Source: JAFDXJ01 sp039811225 | GTDB taxonomy: Bacteria; Bacteroidota; Bacteroidia; Chitinophagales; Chitinophagaceae | NCBI GenBank assembly: GCA_039811225.1 | Contig: JBDHYG010000016.1 | Span: 1-61,746 of the forward strand | Reading direction: 5' to 3' | DNA: 61,746 bases | Part shown: piece by piece, positions 43,840 to 52,207 of the stretch | Layout: every line of letters begins with the position of its first letter | How positions within the stretch are numbered: position 1 is the stretch's first letter | Position numbers and translations under genes: made by a program | The notes under the pieces: model-generated | The model's input: only the letters and a program-made list of their open reading frames with translations | The model's database searches: none | What the model was told of the DNA's origin: nothing

Positions 43840-44709
43840 TCAATTTTTGAGAAAGCGATTTCTTTCCTGCGTAGACGGTTGCAACTGGGTAAGATGCTTG
43901 AATATAAGATAGGATGTTGGGAAAACGGGCAATACCGGTTTGGCTTCAAATATCCCAAAAACACTGCTGCCACTCCCACTCATGGCAGCATAAACGGCAC
44001 CGGCTGCATACAAAGCATCTTTGACTTCTTTTATCGCGGGAAATTTTTTACTTACCGGCTCTTCAAAATCATTCTGCAATTGATCCCGCCAGGTGGAAAC
44101 AGGTTGTTGAATTATTTCTTTTATTGAAGGCCGGTTTGTTTGTGGCTTAATTTGAGCAAAAGCCCATGCCGTTGATATGGATATCCCCGGATAGATCAAC
44201 ACAAAAAAATAATGGGAAAGATGGATAGGGCAGGGTTGTAACCGTTCTCCCCGGGAAGTGGCCAGGCATGCTTTATCCTGCAAAAAAAACGGGCAATCAC
44301 TGCCCAGGTTCAGGGCATACGCATCAAGTTTTTCCGGTGGAATATGCAAATCGAATTTTTCATTTAACAAGCGGAGCATGAAAGCCGCATCCGCGCTACC
44401 GCCACCAAGCCCGGCACCGGCTGGAATGCTTTTATGTAAATGCATTTTTAGGGAGGGTAGTTTCGGGAAATCTTTTTTTACTACGTCATATGCTTTCCGG
44501 CATAGGTTGTCCTCGACTCTCATTTGAACAGGCAGGCCACTCATGCTACATTCAAAAACCGGCTTGTCATTATTGCCAGTATCAGCAATTTCCAGCATAT
44601 CATGCAGGGACAGGGGGAGAAATACCGTTTCGAGATCATGATATTGATCGGGGCGTTTGGCAAGGATGTGCAGGCCAAGGTTAATTTTGCAATGTGGGAA
44701 AACAAGCAT
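43840..44709 (-). CDS. ispE: 4-diphosphocytidyl-2-C-methyl-D-erythritol kinase
   Basis: IspE phosphorylates CDP-methylerythritol in the MEP isoprenoid pathway. The 289-residue GHMP kinase has the ATP loop PAGAGLGGGSADAA at 96-109, the N-terminal KINLGLHILAKRPDQYHD, and the late MSGSGSSVFG. It lies 30 bases after the DUF151 gene, so the two may be co-transcribed. Confidence 0.95.
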   Translation of the reverse strand: MLVFPHCKINLGLHILAKRPDQYHDLETVFLPLSLHDMLEIADTGNNDKPVFECSMSGLPVQMRVEDNLCRKAYDVVKKDFPKLPSLKMHLHKSIPAGAGLGGGSADAAFMLRLLNEKFDLHIPPEKLDAYALNLGSDCPFFLQDKACLATSRGERLQPCPIHLSHYFFVLIYPGISISTAWAFAQIKPQTNRPSIKEIIQQPVSTWRDQLQNDFEEPVSKKFPAIKEVKDALYAAGAVYAAMSGSGSSVFGIFEAKPVLPVFPTSYLIFKHLTQLQPSTQERNRFLKN

Positions 44710-44739
44710 GGGTGCTAATTGATCAGGAAATAGGGAGCA

Positions 44740-45324
44740 TTATTTTCGCTTATTGATTTCATCGCGGATGGCAATAGCACGTATATAATCTTCCTGGTCC
44801 AATACTTCAGCTAGTAATTTATTTAATTCTTCCAGGCTCAGCATAGCCAGTTCATTGGAAGGGGCAGCGCTTACTTCTTCCACTTTCACATCAGCTTTTT
44901 TCTTTTTTCCATTATCATCCATCAGGATGCCGGCTGTTTCTAAGATATGATCATAGGTATAAATGGGGCAGCCGAAACGGACGGCAAGCGCCAGTGCATC
45001 GCTGGTACGACTGTCTATTTCAATGGTATCATGTTCACTTACACATATAAGCTTGGAATAAAAAATACTTTCCTGGAGGTCGTTGATCACGACTTCCATC
45101 AGTTCCACATTGAAAGCATTCATAAAGTTTTTCATCAGGTCATGCGTCAATGGCCGGCTGGGATGCATATTTTCCAAAGCTACTGCAATGGCCTGCGCTT
45201 CAAAACCACCGATCACGATTGGCAATCTCCGGAGCCCGTTTAATTCACCGAGGACCACCGCATAAGAATGAGTCTGGGTAATGCTATGCGATAAAGCCAC
45301 GATTTCAATTTCTATTTTCTTCAT
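44740..45324 (-). CDS. Bifunctional nuclease family (DUF151) protein with C-terminal UvrB/UvrC motif
   Basis: The protein has 194 residues from the ATG at 45324 (MKKIEIEIVALSHS); a longer frame adds 13 unlikely residues. The DUF151 core shows in LPIVIGGFEAQAIAVALE, RPLTHDLMKN and SRTSDALALAVRFGCPIY. Plant members have DNase/RNase activity. After a charged linker, residues ~155-192 (SLEELNKLLAEVLDQEDYIRAIAIRDEI) look like a UvrB/UvrC interaction helix pair, a layout known in Bacteroidota. CAAAAATA at 45351-45358 reads TATTTTTG, a possible -7 box, on the coding strand. Confidence 0.88.
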   Translation of the reverse strand: MKKIEIEIVALSHSITQTHSYAVVLGELNGLRRLPIVIGGFEAQAIAVALENMHPSRPLTHDLMKNFMNAFNVELMEVVINDLQESIFYSKLICVSEHDTIEIDSRTSDALALAVRFGCPIYTYDHILETAGILMDDNGKKKKADVKVEEVSAAPSNELAMLSLEELNKLLAEVLDQEDYIRAIAIRDEINKRK

Positions 45325-45633
45325 GTAATGTAAAGGGGCTTTAAAGAAAGCAAAAATAAACAAATCAATACAAAAAAATCTTTTGCCCGTTAATTTAATG
45401 ACAATGTAAGAATGATACGTTTCTAAAAATAATAGTGTAAAGAAATAACGTACCGGCTGCTGGCATTATTAATAATGTTAAACTAATAAGTTGTTATACA
45501 GGAGCGGGGGGTTATTTTTCAGCAATTTTTTATTTTATAAAAGCGCTAAATCTATTGTAGATTTACCTGTAATTATTAAATAACCGTTTTTTTATACTGC
45601 CATCCAGGTAATTAGCCATTTTATGCCTAAGCT
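45325..45633. other. Divergent intergenic region with two palindromes
   Basis: No gene is seen. It contains the 14-base palindrome CATTATTAATAATG (45464-45477) and the dyad AAATCTA-TTG-TAGATTT (45548-45564). Both could be operators for the AsmA-like gene that begins at 45634 or for the DUF151 gene. The -7 box of the DUF151 gene lies at its left end. Confidence 0.4.
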
Positions 45634-48600
45634 ATGAAACCTACCTTACGGAAAAAACATGTGAAGCGTATCCTGGGCGTGAGCGTATTTATTGTCGTAT
45701 TATTATTTGTCGGCAATTACCTGGTACGCCATAACCTGGAAAAAATTATTCAAAGCCTGGTGGCCAGGGAATCCGATGGGAAATACAAGCTGGAAATACA
45801 AAAAGTAAAATTCCAGGGCCACCTGAAAAAATTGAAGGCCTATAATGCCCACCTGTACGTAATGGATACGGCTTCCCGGCAAAGCCGTACGGATGTGCAA
45901 TTTCCCTACATAGAATTTCAACTAAAAAATATCTGGCATATACTATTTAATAAAAAACTGGAGCTGGACTCGGTCATTTGCAATAATCCTACTTTTAATA
46001 TCACCCCAACGATAAATGACAGTACTCAAAAAGTTTCACTCCCCCGTCAATTAGGGGAGTTGTACCTGCAGATCGAGAAAGTGATGAATGTGATGCAGGT
46101 AGCCAGGACACGGTTTACCGGCAGTACCATCAATTTGTACCTGCCTGGTGATAGTACTAAAGTTATCCGGTTTACCGGCATTGATTTCGGCGTGGATGGT
46201 TTTGGCACAAATACTAAATCCGCATCGAAGGAACATTTCTTTTTTAGTGAAAATATTTTCCTGCATTCCGGCCCGCAATCATTTATTTTCCCAGATGGCC
46301 AGCACTCGCTCCAATTTGGTCATCTCGATATTTCTACAGACAAGCAGCTGATCAATATATATCAATGTACACTCACAGGCGCAAGCCCGGATAGCGTTTC
46401 AGGAAAATACAAAATTTATTTTGATACGTTACGCCTCGTCAATACAGATTTTAAAGCCTTGTATTTACGGGGATTGATCAAAGTGGATTCGATTTATTGC
46501 AAGAACTCCGATCTTGATTTTTCATTTGTCGCTGCAAAAAGAAATAAAAAAATTACTGCGGATTCATTGATTAATACGTTTATCAAAAGTTTGTTTGGGG
46601 ATATTGCCGTGAACTATATCGGCATACTCAATTCCAATGTTTCGCTAAAATCTACGCGGGATGAAAAAGTACTTACTTTTTTTTCCCGGGGAAATAATTT
46701 TCAGTTAAAGCAAATTCGTATTACCGGCAATAGCCCGGAACCGGTACAAGTGGGCAGTATTGACTTTAATGTAAAAAATTACCGCTCTTTTACAGACGAT
46801 AGTTTGTATGAAATAACGTTTGACAGTGTTTCTCTGACGAACAAAGAACTCTTCCTTGCCAATTTCGGCCTGGTGCCCGGCATCAAAAACAACCATCATG
46901 CTTTACGCGGCTTACATATTCCTCAACTTGCCCTGAGCGGGCTTTCCCTGGGCGAACTTATTTTTGAGAAAAAAATTCAACTTGATAAGGCTACGCTGCT
47001 GCAACCTTCTCTCATCATTGAAAGCAAAGGTGGTAAAGAAAATAAAATTAAAAAGCCTTTGTTTGACCTGTTCAATGATATCGAACAATATTTCAATGTG
47101 CAGAAGCTGGCGATTGAAGAAGGCGAAGTGACATATCTTTTTTCAGATGGGGGCAATCATTCCCTGGTCTTTGAAAAAGTAAACAGTGAAATTTTCCTGA
47201 AATATTTATTGCAATCCACCGGGATCAATTCTCTGGAAACTTCCGTGGATCAATTATCATTTTCAAAAGCCATATATAATAATGGCCTGCAACAATTGCT
47301 CCTTCAGAATGGTTTGCTGGATGGGGACAAACGAGATTTCACCATTTCAAATTTTGAGTATAAGGATAAAAAAGAATTGGTGCAATTGCATGCGCAGGAT
47401 TTGTTATTATCCGGGATAGGCATTAATGATACCGCAGATGAAGAAGAAATCAACCTGCAAAAATTTGCCTGGAAAGCGGGAAAAATTTCCAGTATTGTTT
47501 TGCCACCTAAGAACGAAGCAGAAAAGAAATTTTTTCCTTTCAGCATCAACGTGGATACTATTTCCCTGCCACAGACAGATGTATTGGTCAACCTGCCCAA
47601 TAATTTTCAGCTACAAACTTTCCTGCATCATTTTGAGATGCTTCAATTCCGGAAACCAGCAGATGCCCCGGTCTATTTTGAAAAAGCACTTTTTGATGGC
47701 GGCACTTTAACTATGCAGTCTCCTGTTTTATCTATACAGACGGATACATTTTCTATCCGGAATAGTGCAAATTCTTTTGTACAAAATATTTCGATTGCTT
47801 ACAAAAAGGGCCGGGATAGTATCCATGTACAAATCCCTTCCATGAGTGGCCTGCCGGGGATTACAAATTTTGAGAAAGTAAGGAACTGGACCGGTTTTCA
47901 TTTATATAAACCCACCATTTATTGGGCCATGCATGAGGAAGCGGACAGCGTCCAACAACGGAAACCGGGAAAAGCAAAAGCGCCCTTTGTGTTTGAAAAT
48001 TTAAAGGTGGATTCAGCTAAAATGTTGATAGAAAAATACGGGAAGAAAGATACGGGCAGATGGCGACTGCCGGTTGTCAATATGAATTTAGCTTATGCAG
48101 CTATGAATGATTCTATCCGAATCAATGGTTTGACACTGGATTTGCAGGGCCTGGCACTGCAACCGGCAAAAAATATTTCCATAGTCACAGAACATGGCAG
48201 CACAAAAATTGAACTGGCTTCACTATCTGCTTTCCCCGGAAAACCTGTTAGAATGCAGGTAAAACAATTGCAATTCTCGGCTCCTCAGCTTCAGTTATCA
48301 GTTCCAAAGAAATTTTCTCTGACTGATGTCGGCCTGGCTATTCCATCTTTTGTATATACCGGTAAAACCCAACTCAAACCACTTGATTTTTTTATCAATC
48401 AGTCAAAAGCCAAATTGCATTTCAGCACCCGGTTGCATACTGCGCAGGGAACTTTTGTTTTCCACCGCCTTGCTGCTTCTTTGCCGGATTCCCTGTTGCA
48501 GTTGGATTCCCTTTCCTTTCAGCCTGTTTATCCATTAGCTAATTTCTTTGCCCACCAACAATGGCAACAGGACTTCCTGCAATTCCATACCGGTACAATC

Positions 48601-49398
48601 ATTTTTCAGCAAGTAGATTTCCGAAAATTATTAACAAAGCCCAGGGCCTTTCGGGCACAATCGGCATTTATTGACCAGGCTGACCTGCAGGTAGTCAAAG
48701 ATAAACGACTACCTATGCCCGGGGATTCGTTGAAGTTTTTACCGACAAGCATGTTGCAAAAAATAAAATTTCCCTTGTATATAAATACGGTGCAGTTGCG
48801 CAATACCCGGGTTACTTATACAGAATTACCAGCTAAGCAGGCTCCCATCCTGCAGGTAGAAGTTGATTCCATTCAGGCGACATTGCAGCCTATAAAAAAT
48901 AAACACCTGCTACCGGATGATAGTTTACAGGTGGAAGCGACCGGATCATTAAATAATATCATCCCGTTAAAATTGGCAATGCACCAGGCTTATGCAGATA
49001 CTTCGCAGGCTTTCCGGTTAGCCATTCAAATTCCTGCCTTTGATGTGGCAGCGATCAACCAATTACAACGGTCATTTACAAAGATCGATTTGACACAGGG
49101 AACCATTGGACCGGTTTCGTTACAGGCTACTGGTGATAATAAATCCGCCACCGGCAATATGCAATTGCATTCCGGGGATATTCAAATACAAGCGTACCGG
49201 CCAAATGATTCCACGAAAGTTTCTTTTATGACGCGGCTAAAATATTTTATAGCAAATACATTTATTTTGAAAAAAGAAAAAACGCGGAGCGGAGATTTCC
49301 AGGTGGACAGGAATCCCGGCAGATCCATGTATAATTATTGGGTGCGTATGATGCTGGCGGGCATAAAATCAGCAGCCGGCATCAAAAAAAAGAAATGA
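45634..49398 (+). CDS. Giant AsmA-like membrane-anchored protein
   Basis: This 1254-residue protein has one N-terminal membrane anchor (VFIVVLLFVGNYLV, ~17-30) after a basic start. The rest is mainly beta-strands with many short repeats of the type 'lxxxxIxxDSVxLxxPxI'. The ILGVSVFIV...L.VRESDGKYKLEIQKVKFQGHLKKL opening resembles AsmA/DUF748-type proteins, which form long lipid-carrying grooves across the periplasm. No catalytic motif is visible. The C-terminal ~100 residues end in a short basic tail with another hydrophobic segment (MYNYWVRMMLAGIKSA), as AsmA-like proteins often have. The family call is an inference from topology and strand pattern. pabA/trpG follows 52 bases later. Confidence 0.5.
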   Translation: MKPTLRKKHVKRILGVSVFIVVLLFVGNYLVRHNLEKIIQSLVARESDGKYKLEIQKVKFQGHLKKLKAYNAHLYVMDTASRQSRTDVQFPYIEFQLKNIWHILFNKKLELDSVICNNPTFNITPTINDSTQKVSLPRQLGELYLQIEKVMNVMQVARTRFTGSTINLYLPGDSTKVIRFTGIDFGVDGFGTNTKSASKEHFFFSENIFLHSGPQSFIFPDGQHSLQFGHLDISTDKQLINIYQCTLTGASPDSVSGKYKIYFDTLRLVNTDFKALYLRGLIKVDSIYCKNSDLDFSFVAAKRNKKITADSLINTFIKSLFGDIAVNYIGILNSNVSLKSTRDEKVLTFFSRGNNFQLKQIRITGNSPEPVQVGSIDFNVKNYRSFTDDSLYEITFDSVSLTNKELFLANFGLVPGIKNNHHALRGLHIPQLALSGLSLGELIFEKKIQLDKATLLQPSLIIESKGGKENKIKKPLFDLFNDIEQYFNVQKLAIEEGEVTYLFSDGGNHSLVFEKVNSEIFLKYLLQSTGINSLETSVDQLSFSKAIYNNGLQQLLLQNGLLDGDKRDFTISNFEYKDKKELVQLHAQDLLLSGIGINDTADEEEINLQKFAWKAGKISSIVLPPKNEAEKKFFPFSINVDTISLPQTDVLVNLPNNFQLQTFLHHFEMLQFRKPADAPVYFEKALFDGGTLTMQSPVLSIQTDTFSIRNSANSFVQNISIAYKKGRDSIHVQIPSMSGLPGITNFEKVRNWTGFHLYKPTIYWAMHEEADSVQQRKPGKAKAPFVFENLKVDSAKMLIEKYGKKDTGRWRLPVVNMNLAYAAMNDSIRINGLTLDLQGLALQPAKNISIVTEHGSTKIELASLSAFPGKPVRMQVKQLQFSAPQLQLSVPKKFSLTDVGLAIPSFVYTGKTQLKPLDFFINQSKAKLHFSTRLHTAQGTFVFHRLAASLPDSLLQLDSLSFQPVYPLANFFAHQQWQQDFLQFHTGTIIFQQVDFRKLLTKPRAFRAQSAFIDQADLQVVKDKRLPMPGDSLKFLPTSMLQKIKFPLYINTVQLRNTRVTYTELPAKQAPILQVEVDSIQATLQPIKNKHLLPDDSLQVEATGSLNNIIPLKLAMHQAYADTSQAFRLAIQIPAFDVAAINQLQRSFTKIDLTQGTIGPVSLQATGDNKSATGNMQLHSGDIQIQAYRPNDSTKVSFMTRLKYFIANTFILKKEKTRSGDFQVDRNPGRSMYNYWVRMMLAGIKSAAGIKKKK

Positions 49399-49450
49399 TC
49401 ATTTATGTTCCCGGAAAAAATAGTAAAATATTTTTTGAAAAATTAATTGA

Positions 49451-50047
49451 ATGAAAAATATACCCGCCCTTAACGTGTTGGTAATCGACAATTATGATTC
49501 TTTCACATACAATCTTGTCCACCTGCTCCATAAAATTTTGAATAAAAAACCTGTGGTTGTTTTAAATGATGAAATAGATTCTGTGGCCGTGGAGTCATTT
49601 GACAAAATTATTGTATCTCCCGGCCCGGGCCTGCCGGCAGAAGCGGGAACCTTATTGACTTTTTTGAAAAAATATATTCCACAGAAATCGATACTGGGCG
49701 TATGCCTGGGACACCAGGCGATCGTAGAAGCATTGGGGGGAAAGCTTATGAATCTGCCATCCGTTTTTCATGGCATTGCTACGACCATGCATGTTGTAAA
49801 CCGGCCGGAACAACAGGATGATCTCTTTGCAAATTTGCCGGCAACATTTGAAGCGGGCCGTTATCATAGTTGGGTGGCCGATGAAACCTATTTTCCACAG
49901 GAGTTGGAAGTGACGGTGCGGGATGCACAAAATTATATCATGGCCTTTCGCCATAAAAAATTTGAGGTGCAGGGAGTACAATTTCACCCCGAAAGTATTC
50001 TCACGCCATTTGGCGAACAAATTATCCGGAACTGGCTGGCGATGTAA
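49451..50047 (+). CDS. pabA: Glutamine amidotransferase of anthranilate/aminodeoxychorismate synthase (PabA/TrpG)
   Basis: This 198-residue class I amidotransferase supplies ammonia to chorismate for folate (PabA) or tryptophan (TrpG) synthesis. It has VIDNYDSFTYNLVH near the start, SPGPGLPAEAG, the nucleophile C85 in GVCLGHQA, and H179/E181 in FHPES. PabA and TrpG cannot be told apart by sequence. No partner TrpE/PabB lies in the window, but a TrpF-like gene follows 145 bases later. The symbol is therefore tentative. Confidence 0.85.
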   Translation: MKNIPALNVLVIDNYDSFTYNLVHLLHKILNKKPVVVLNDEIDSVAVESFDKIIVSPGPGLPAEAGTLLTFLKKYIPQKSILGVCLGHQAIVEALGGKLMNLPSVFHGIATTMHVVNRPEQQDDLFANLPATFEAGRYHSWVADETYFPQELEVTVRDAQNYIMAFRHKKFEVQGVQFHPESILTPFGEQIIRNWLAM

Positions 50048-50192
50048 GGAGTTAAAATTTTTGCTAAAAATCCTATTGGCATCAGGCCATTCCTCAAAAT
50101 CTTCGATCTTGTTTTCGGATAAATAAAGTACTATTGGTGGCTGTTATTTTTTCCGATGGAGAAAAATTACCTTTACCGGCTTAAAACAAAAT

Positions 50193-50825
50193 ATGAATAT
50201 TAAAGTCTGCGGTATTACCCAATTTAAGCAACTGAAACAACTGGAAGCACTTGACCTGGATTTTGCCGGTTTTCATTTTGCAAAAACATCTCCCTGGTAT
50301 TTAGCTAACCAGGTTACGCCTAAGCAATTGGCAGCTGCTGATTTTGATATCAAAAAAACCGGCGTCTTTTGCAACCAGTCATATGAAGAGATTATGGAAT
50401 TGGTGGATAGTTATGAACTGGATGTTGTGCAATTGAATGGGGAAGAACCGGTTTCCCTGTGTAAAAAACTGGCTGCTTCAACGGAGATCATCAAAACATT
50501 TTTTGTGCATGATCAGGATCAGGCCACGATGGAAGAGCGGCTCCTGGCTTATGATGAGGTATGTGATTACTATTTATTTGATAACAAAAAAAATACTGAC
50601 GAAGCAAGTAATGTGGATGAACGTTTTAAATGGGAAACCTTACTGTCATGGAAAATAGAAAAGCCTTTTTTTATAGGGGGCGATATCCGGTTGGAAGATG
50701 CGATGTCATTGAAAAAATTTAAGCACCCGGATTTGTATGGCGTTGATATCAATGCGGGTTTTGAAACGGCCACCGGCGTCAAGGACCTGACAAAAGTGTT
50801 GTTATTTAAAAAAATGCTGCATTAG
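50193..50825 (+). CDS. Phosphoribosylanthranilate isomerase-like protein (divergent TrpF)
   Basis: The 210-residue protein matches TrpF along its length: KVCGIT (catalytic C6), DFAGFHFAKTSPWYL, GVFCN, VVQLNGEE and LFD (D130, aligned with the general acid). GGDIRLEDA and GVDINAGFETATGVKD follow at the C-terminus. However, the phosphate loop GGS/TG that normally follows the aspartate is replaced by KNTDEASNVDERF (134-146), and the conserved His of VQLHG is Asn82. It may be a specialised or degenerate paralogue. No other trp gene besides the amidotransferase is near. Confidence 0.7.
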   Translation: MNIKVCGITQFKQLKQLEALDLDFAGFHFAKTSPWYLANQVTPKQLAAADFDIKKTGVFCNQSYEEIMELVDSYELDVVQLNGEEPVSLCKKLAASTEIIKTFFVHDQDQATMEERLLAYDEVCDYYLFDNKKNTDEASNVDERFKWETLLSWKIEKPFFIGGDIRLEDAMSLKKFKHPDLYGVDINAGFETATGVKDLTKVLLFKKMLH

Positions 50826-50979
50826 TAAAAAAGGGAATACATAAAAATTGAATGACCGGAATAAGCTGTCTGAGTTACATTTGCAACAGCTTCGAATAGA
50901 ATATCTGTTCATGATGATTTATCAGAAAAAATGGAAGGGAATTACGGCAATTTATTTTCACTTTAAAAGAAAAGTAAGC

Positions 50980-52089
50980 ATGAATGGTTTAAAAAAATAT
51001 ATAGGCATTTTTATTTTTCTTTGTCCGGTTTTTTTTGCAGCAGCACAAACTGATACAGCAAAAACATTTAGCCTGTCTGCACATATCAAAGGCTTGCAGG
51101 ATGCCGATTCAGTTATCTTATTGGATGCACATGATAATACTGTCCTGGCAAGAACAGTGGTGGCCAACCAGCAATTTACATTAAACGGAAAACTGGTGGA
51201 GCCTTTATTGGCTTTGTTGCAGATAGGAAAATCAAAGCCTTTTAATATTTATATAGAAAACAGCGCGATGCAATTAACGGGCGATATGGCAAATCCCGCA
51301 CAAATACAAATCACCGGGTCTAAATCACAACTTGATTTTGTAGAATTCCAAAAAATCTTTAATCCCCTGGTAAGTATCCTGAATGCAAAGGTGATGGCCT
51401 TGAATCAATTGATGTATGGCGCTACGGCAAGTGATCTGGCAAAGGCCAACCAGGAATATGCCGTTGCAAAAGAAAATGTGGAAAAGGCATTGGATAAATT
51501 TGTCTCCGATAAGCCGGGCTCTTATGTTACGCCCTGGGTTTTATTGGTTACGGCAAAAGTGGATGAGGACCCGATCCTCATGCGCCAACGGTATGAAAAA
51601 TTGTTGCCGGAAATTCAACAATCACAAATCGGGAAAGACCTGTATGCATACCTGTCTTATACGGAAATCGGTGTGGTGGGTACACATGCGCCGGATTTTG
51701 AACAAGCTGATCCTTCCGGAAAACCTATTCGTCTTTCTTCCTTTTTAGGAAAATATGTGTTGCTTGATTTTTGGGCAAGTTGGTGTGGCCCCTGCCGGCG
51801 GGAAAACCCCAATGTAGTGCGGGCTTACAATAAGTTTAAAGATAAAAATTTTACCATACTGGGTGTTTCACTCGATAATAATAAAGAAAGCTGGTTACGG
51901 GCTATCAACCAGGACAAACTCACCTGGACACATGTGAGTGACCTGAAATACTGGGAGAATGAAGTGGCGCGCCAGTATCATATCACCAACATACCACAGA
52001 ATTTCTTACTGGATCCCCAGGGCGTAATCATTGCCAAAAACCTATCCGGTGATCAATTGAGTGAGGTATTGGAGAAACTGCTGAAATAA
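50980..52089 (+). CDS. TlpA/ResA-like thioredoxin with N-terminal DUF4369-type domain
   Basis: From the ATG at 50980 (MNGLKKYIGIF, a signal peptide to ~FAAAQ) the protein has 369 residues. The longer frame from 50848 begins at TTG. Residues ~30-120 resemble DUF4369 (SLSAHIKGLQDADSVILLD...). The middle is helical. The C-terminal ~140 residues are a thioredoxin fold with WCGPC (C269/C272), SFLGKYVLLDFWASW, and a cis-proline in TNIPQNFLLD. Such proteins reduce disulfides in the periplasm, for example in cytochrome maturation. It lies ~155 bases after the TrpF-like gene. Confidence 0.88.
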   Translation: MNGLKKYIGIFIFLCPVFFAAAQTDTAKTFSLSAHIKGLQDADSVILLDAHDNTVLARTVVANQQFTLNGKLVEPLLALLQIGKSKPFNIYIENSAMQLTGDMANPAQIQITGSKSQLDFVEFQKIFNPLVSILNAKVMALNQLMYGATASDLAKANQEYAVAKENVEKALDKFVSDKPGSYVTPWVLLVTAKVDEDPILMRQRYEKLLPEIQQSQIGKDLYAYLSYTEIGVVGTHAPDFEQADPSGKPIRLSSFLGKYVLLDFWASWCGPCRRENPNVVRAYNKFKDKNFTILGVSLDNNKESWLRAINQDKLTWTHVSDLKYWENEVARQYHITNIPQNFLLDPQGVIIAKNLSGDQLSEVLEKLLK

Positions 52090-52207
52090 GGATATTTTTG
52101 GGCTTTTACCGTTCAACAAAAATTTGTTCTTCCTTTCATTTGGTAAAACATTTTTCTTTAGTTTTCCGAAATATTCATTCCACATTTCATTATTTAAAAC
52201 CAGGATT

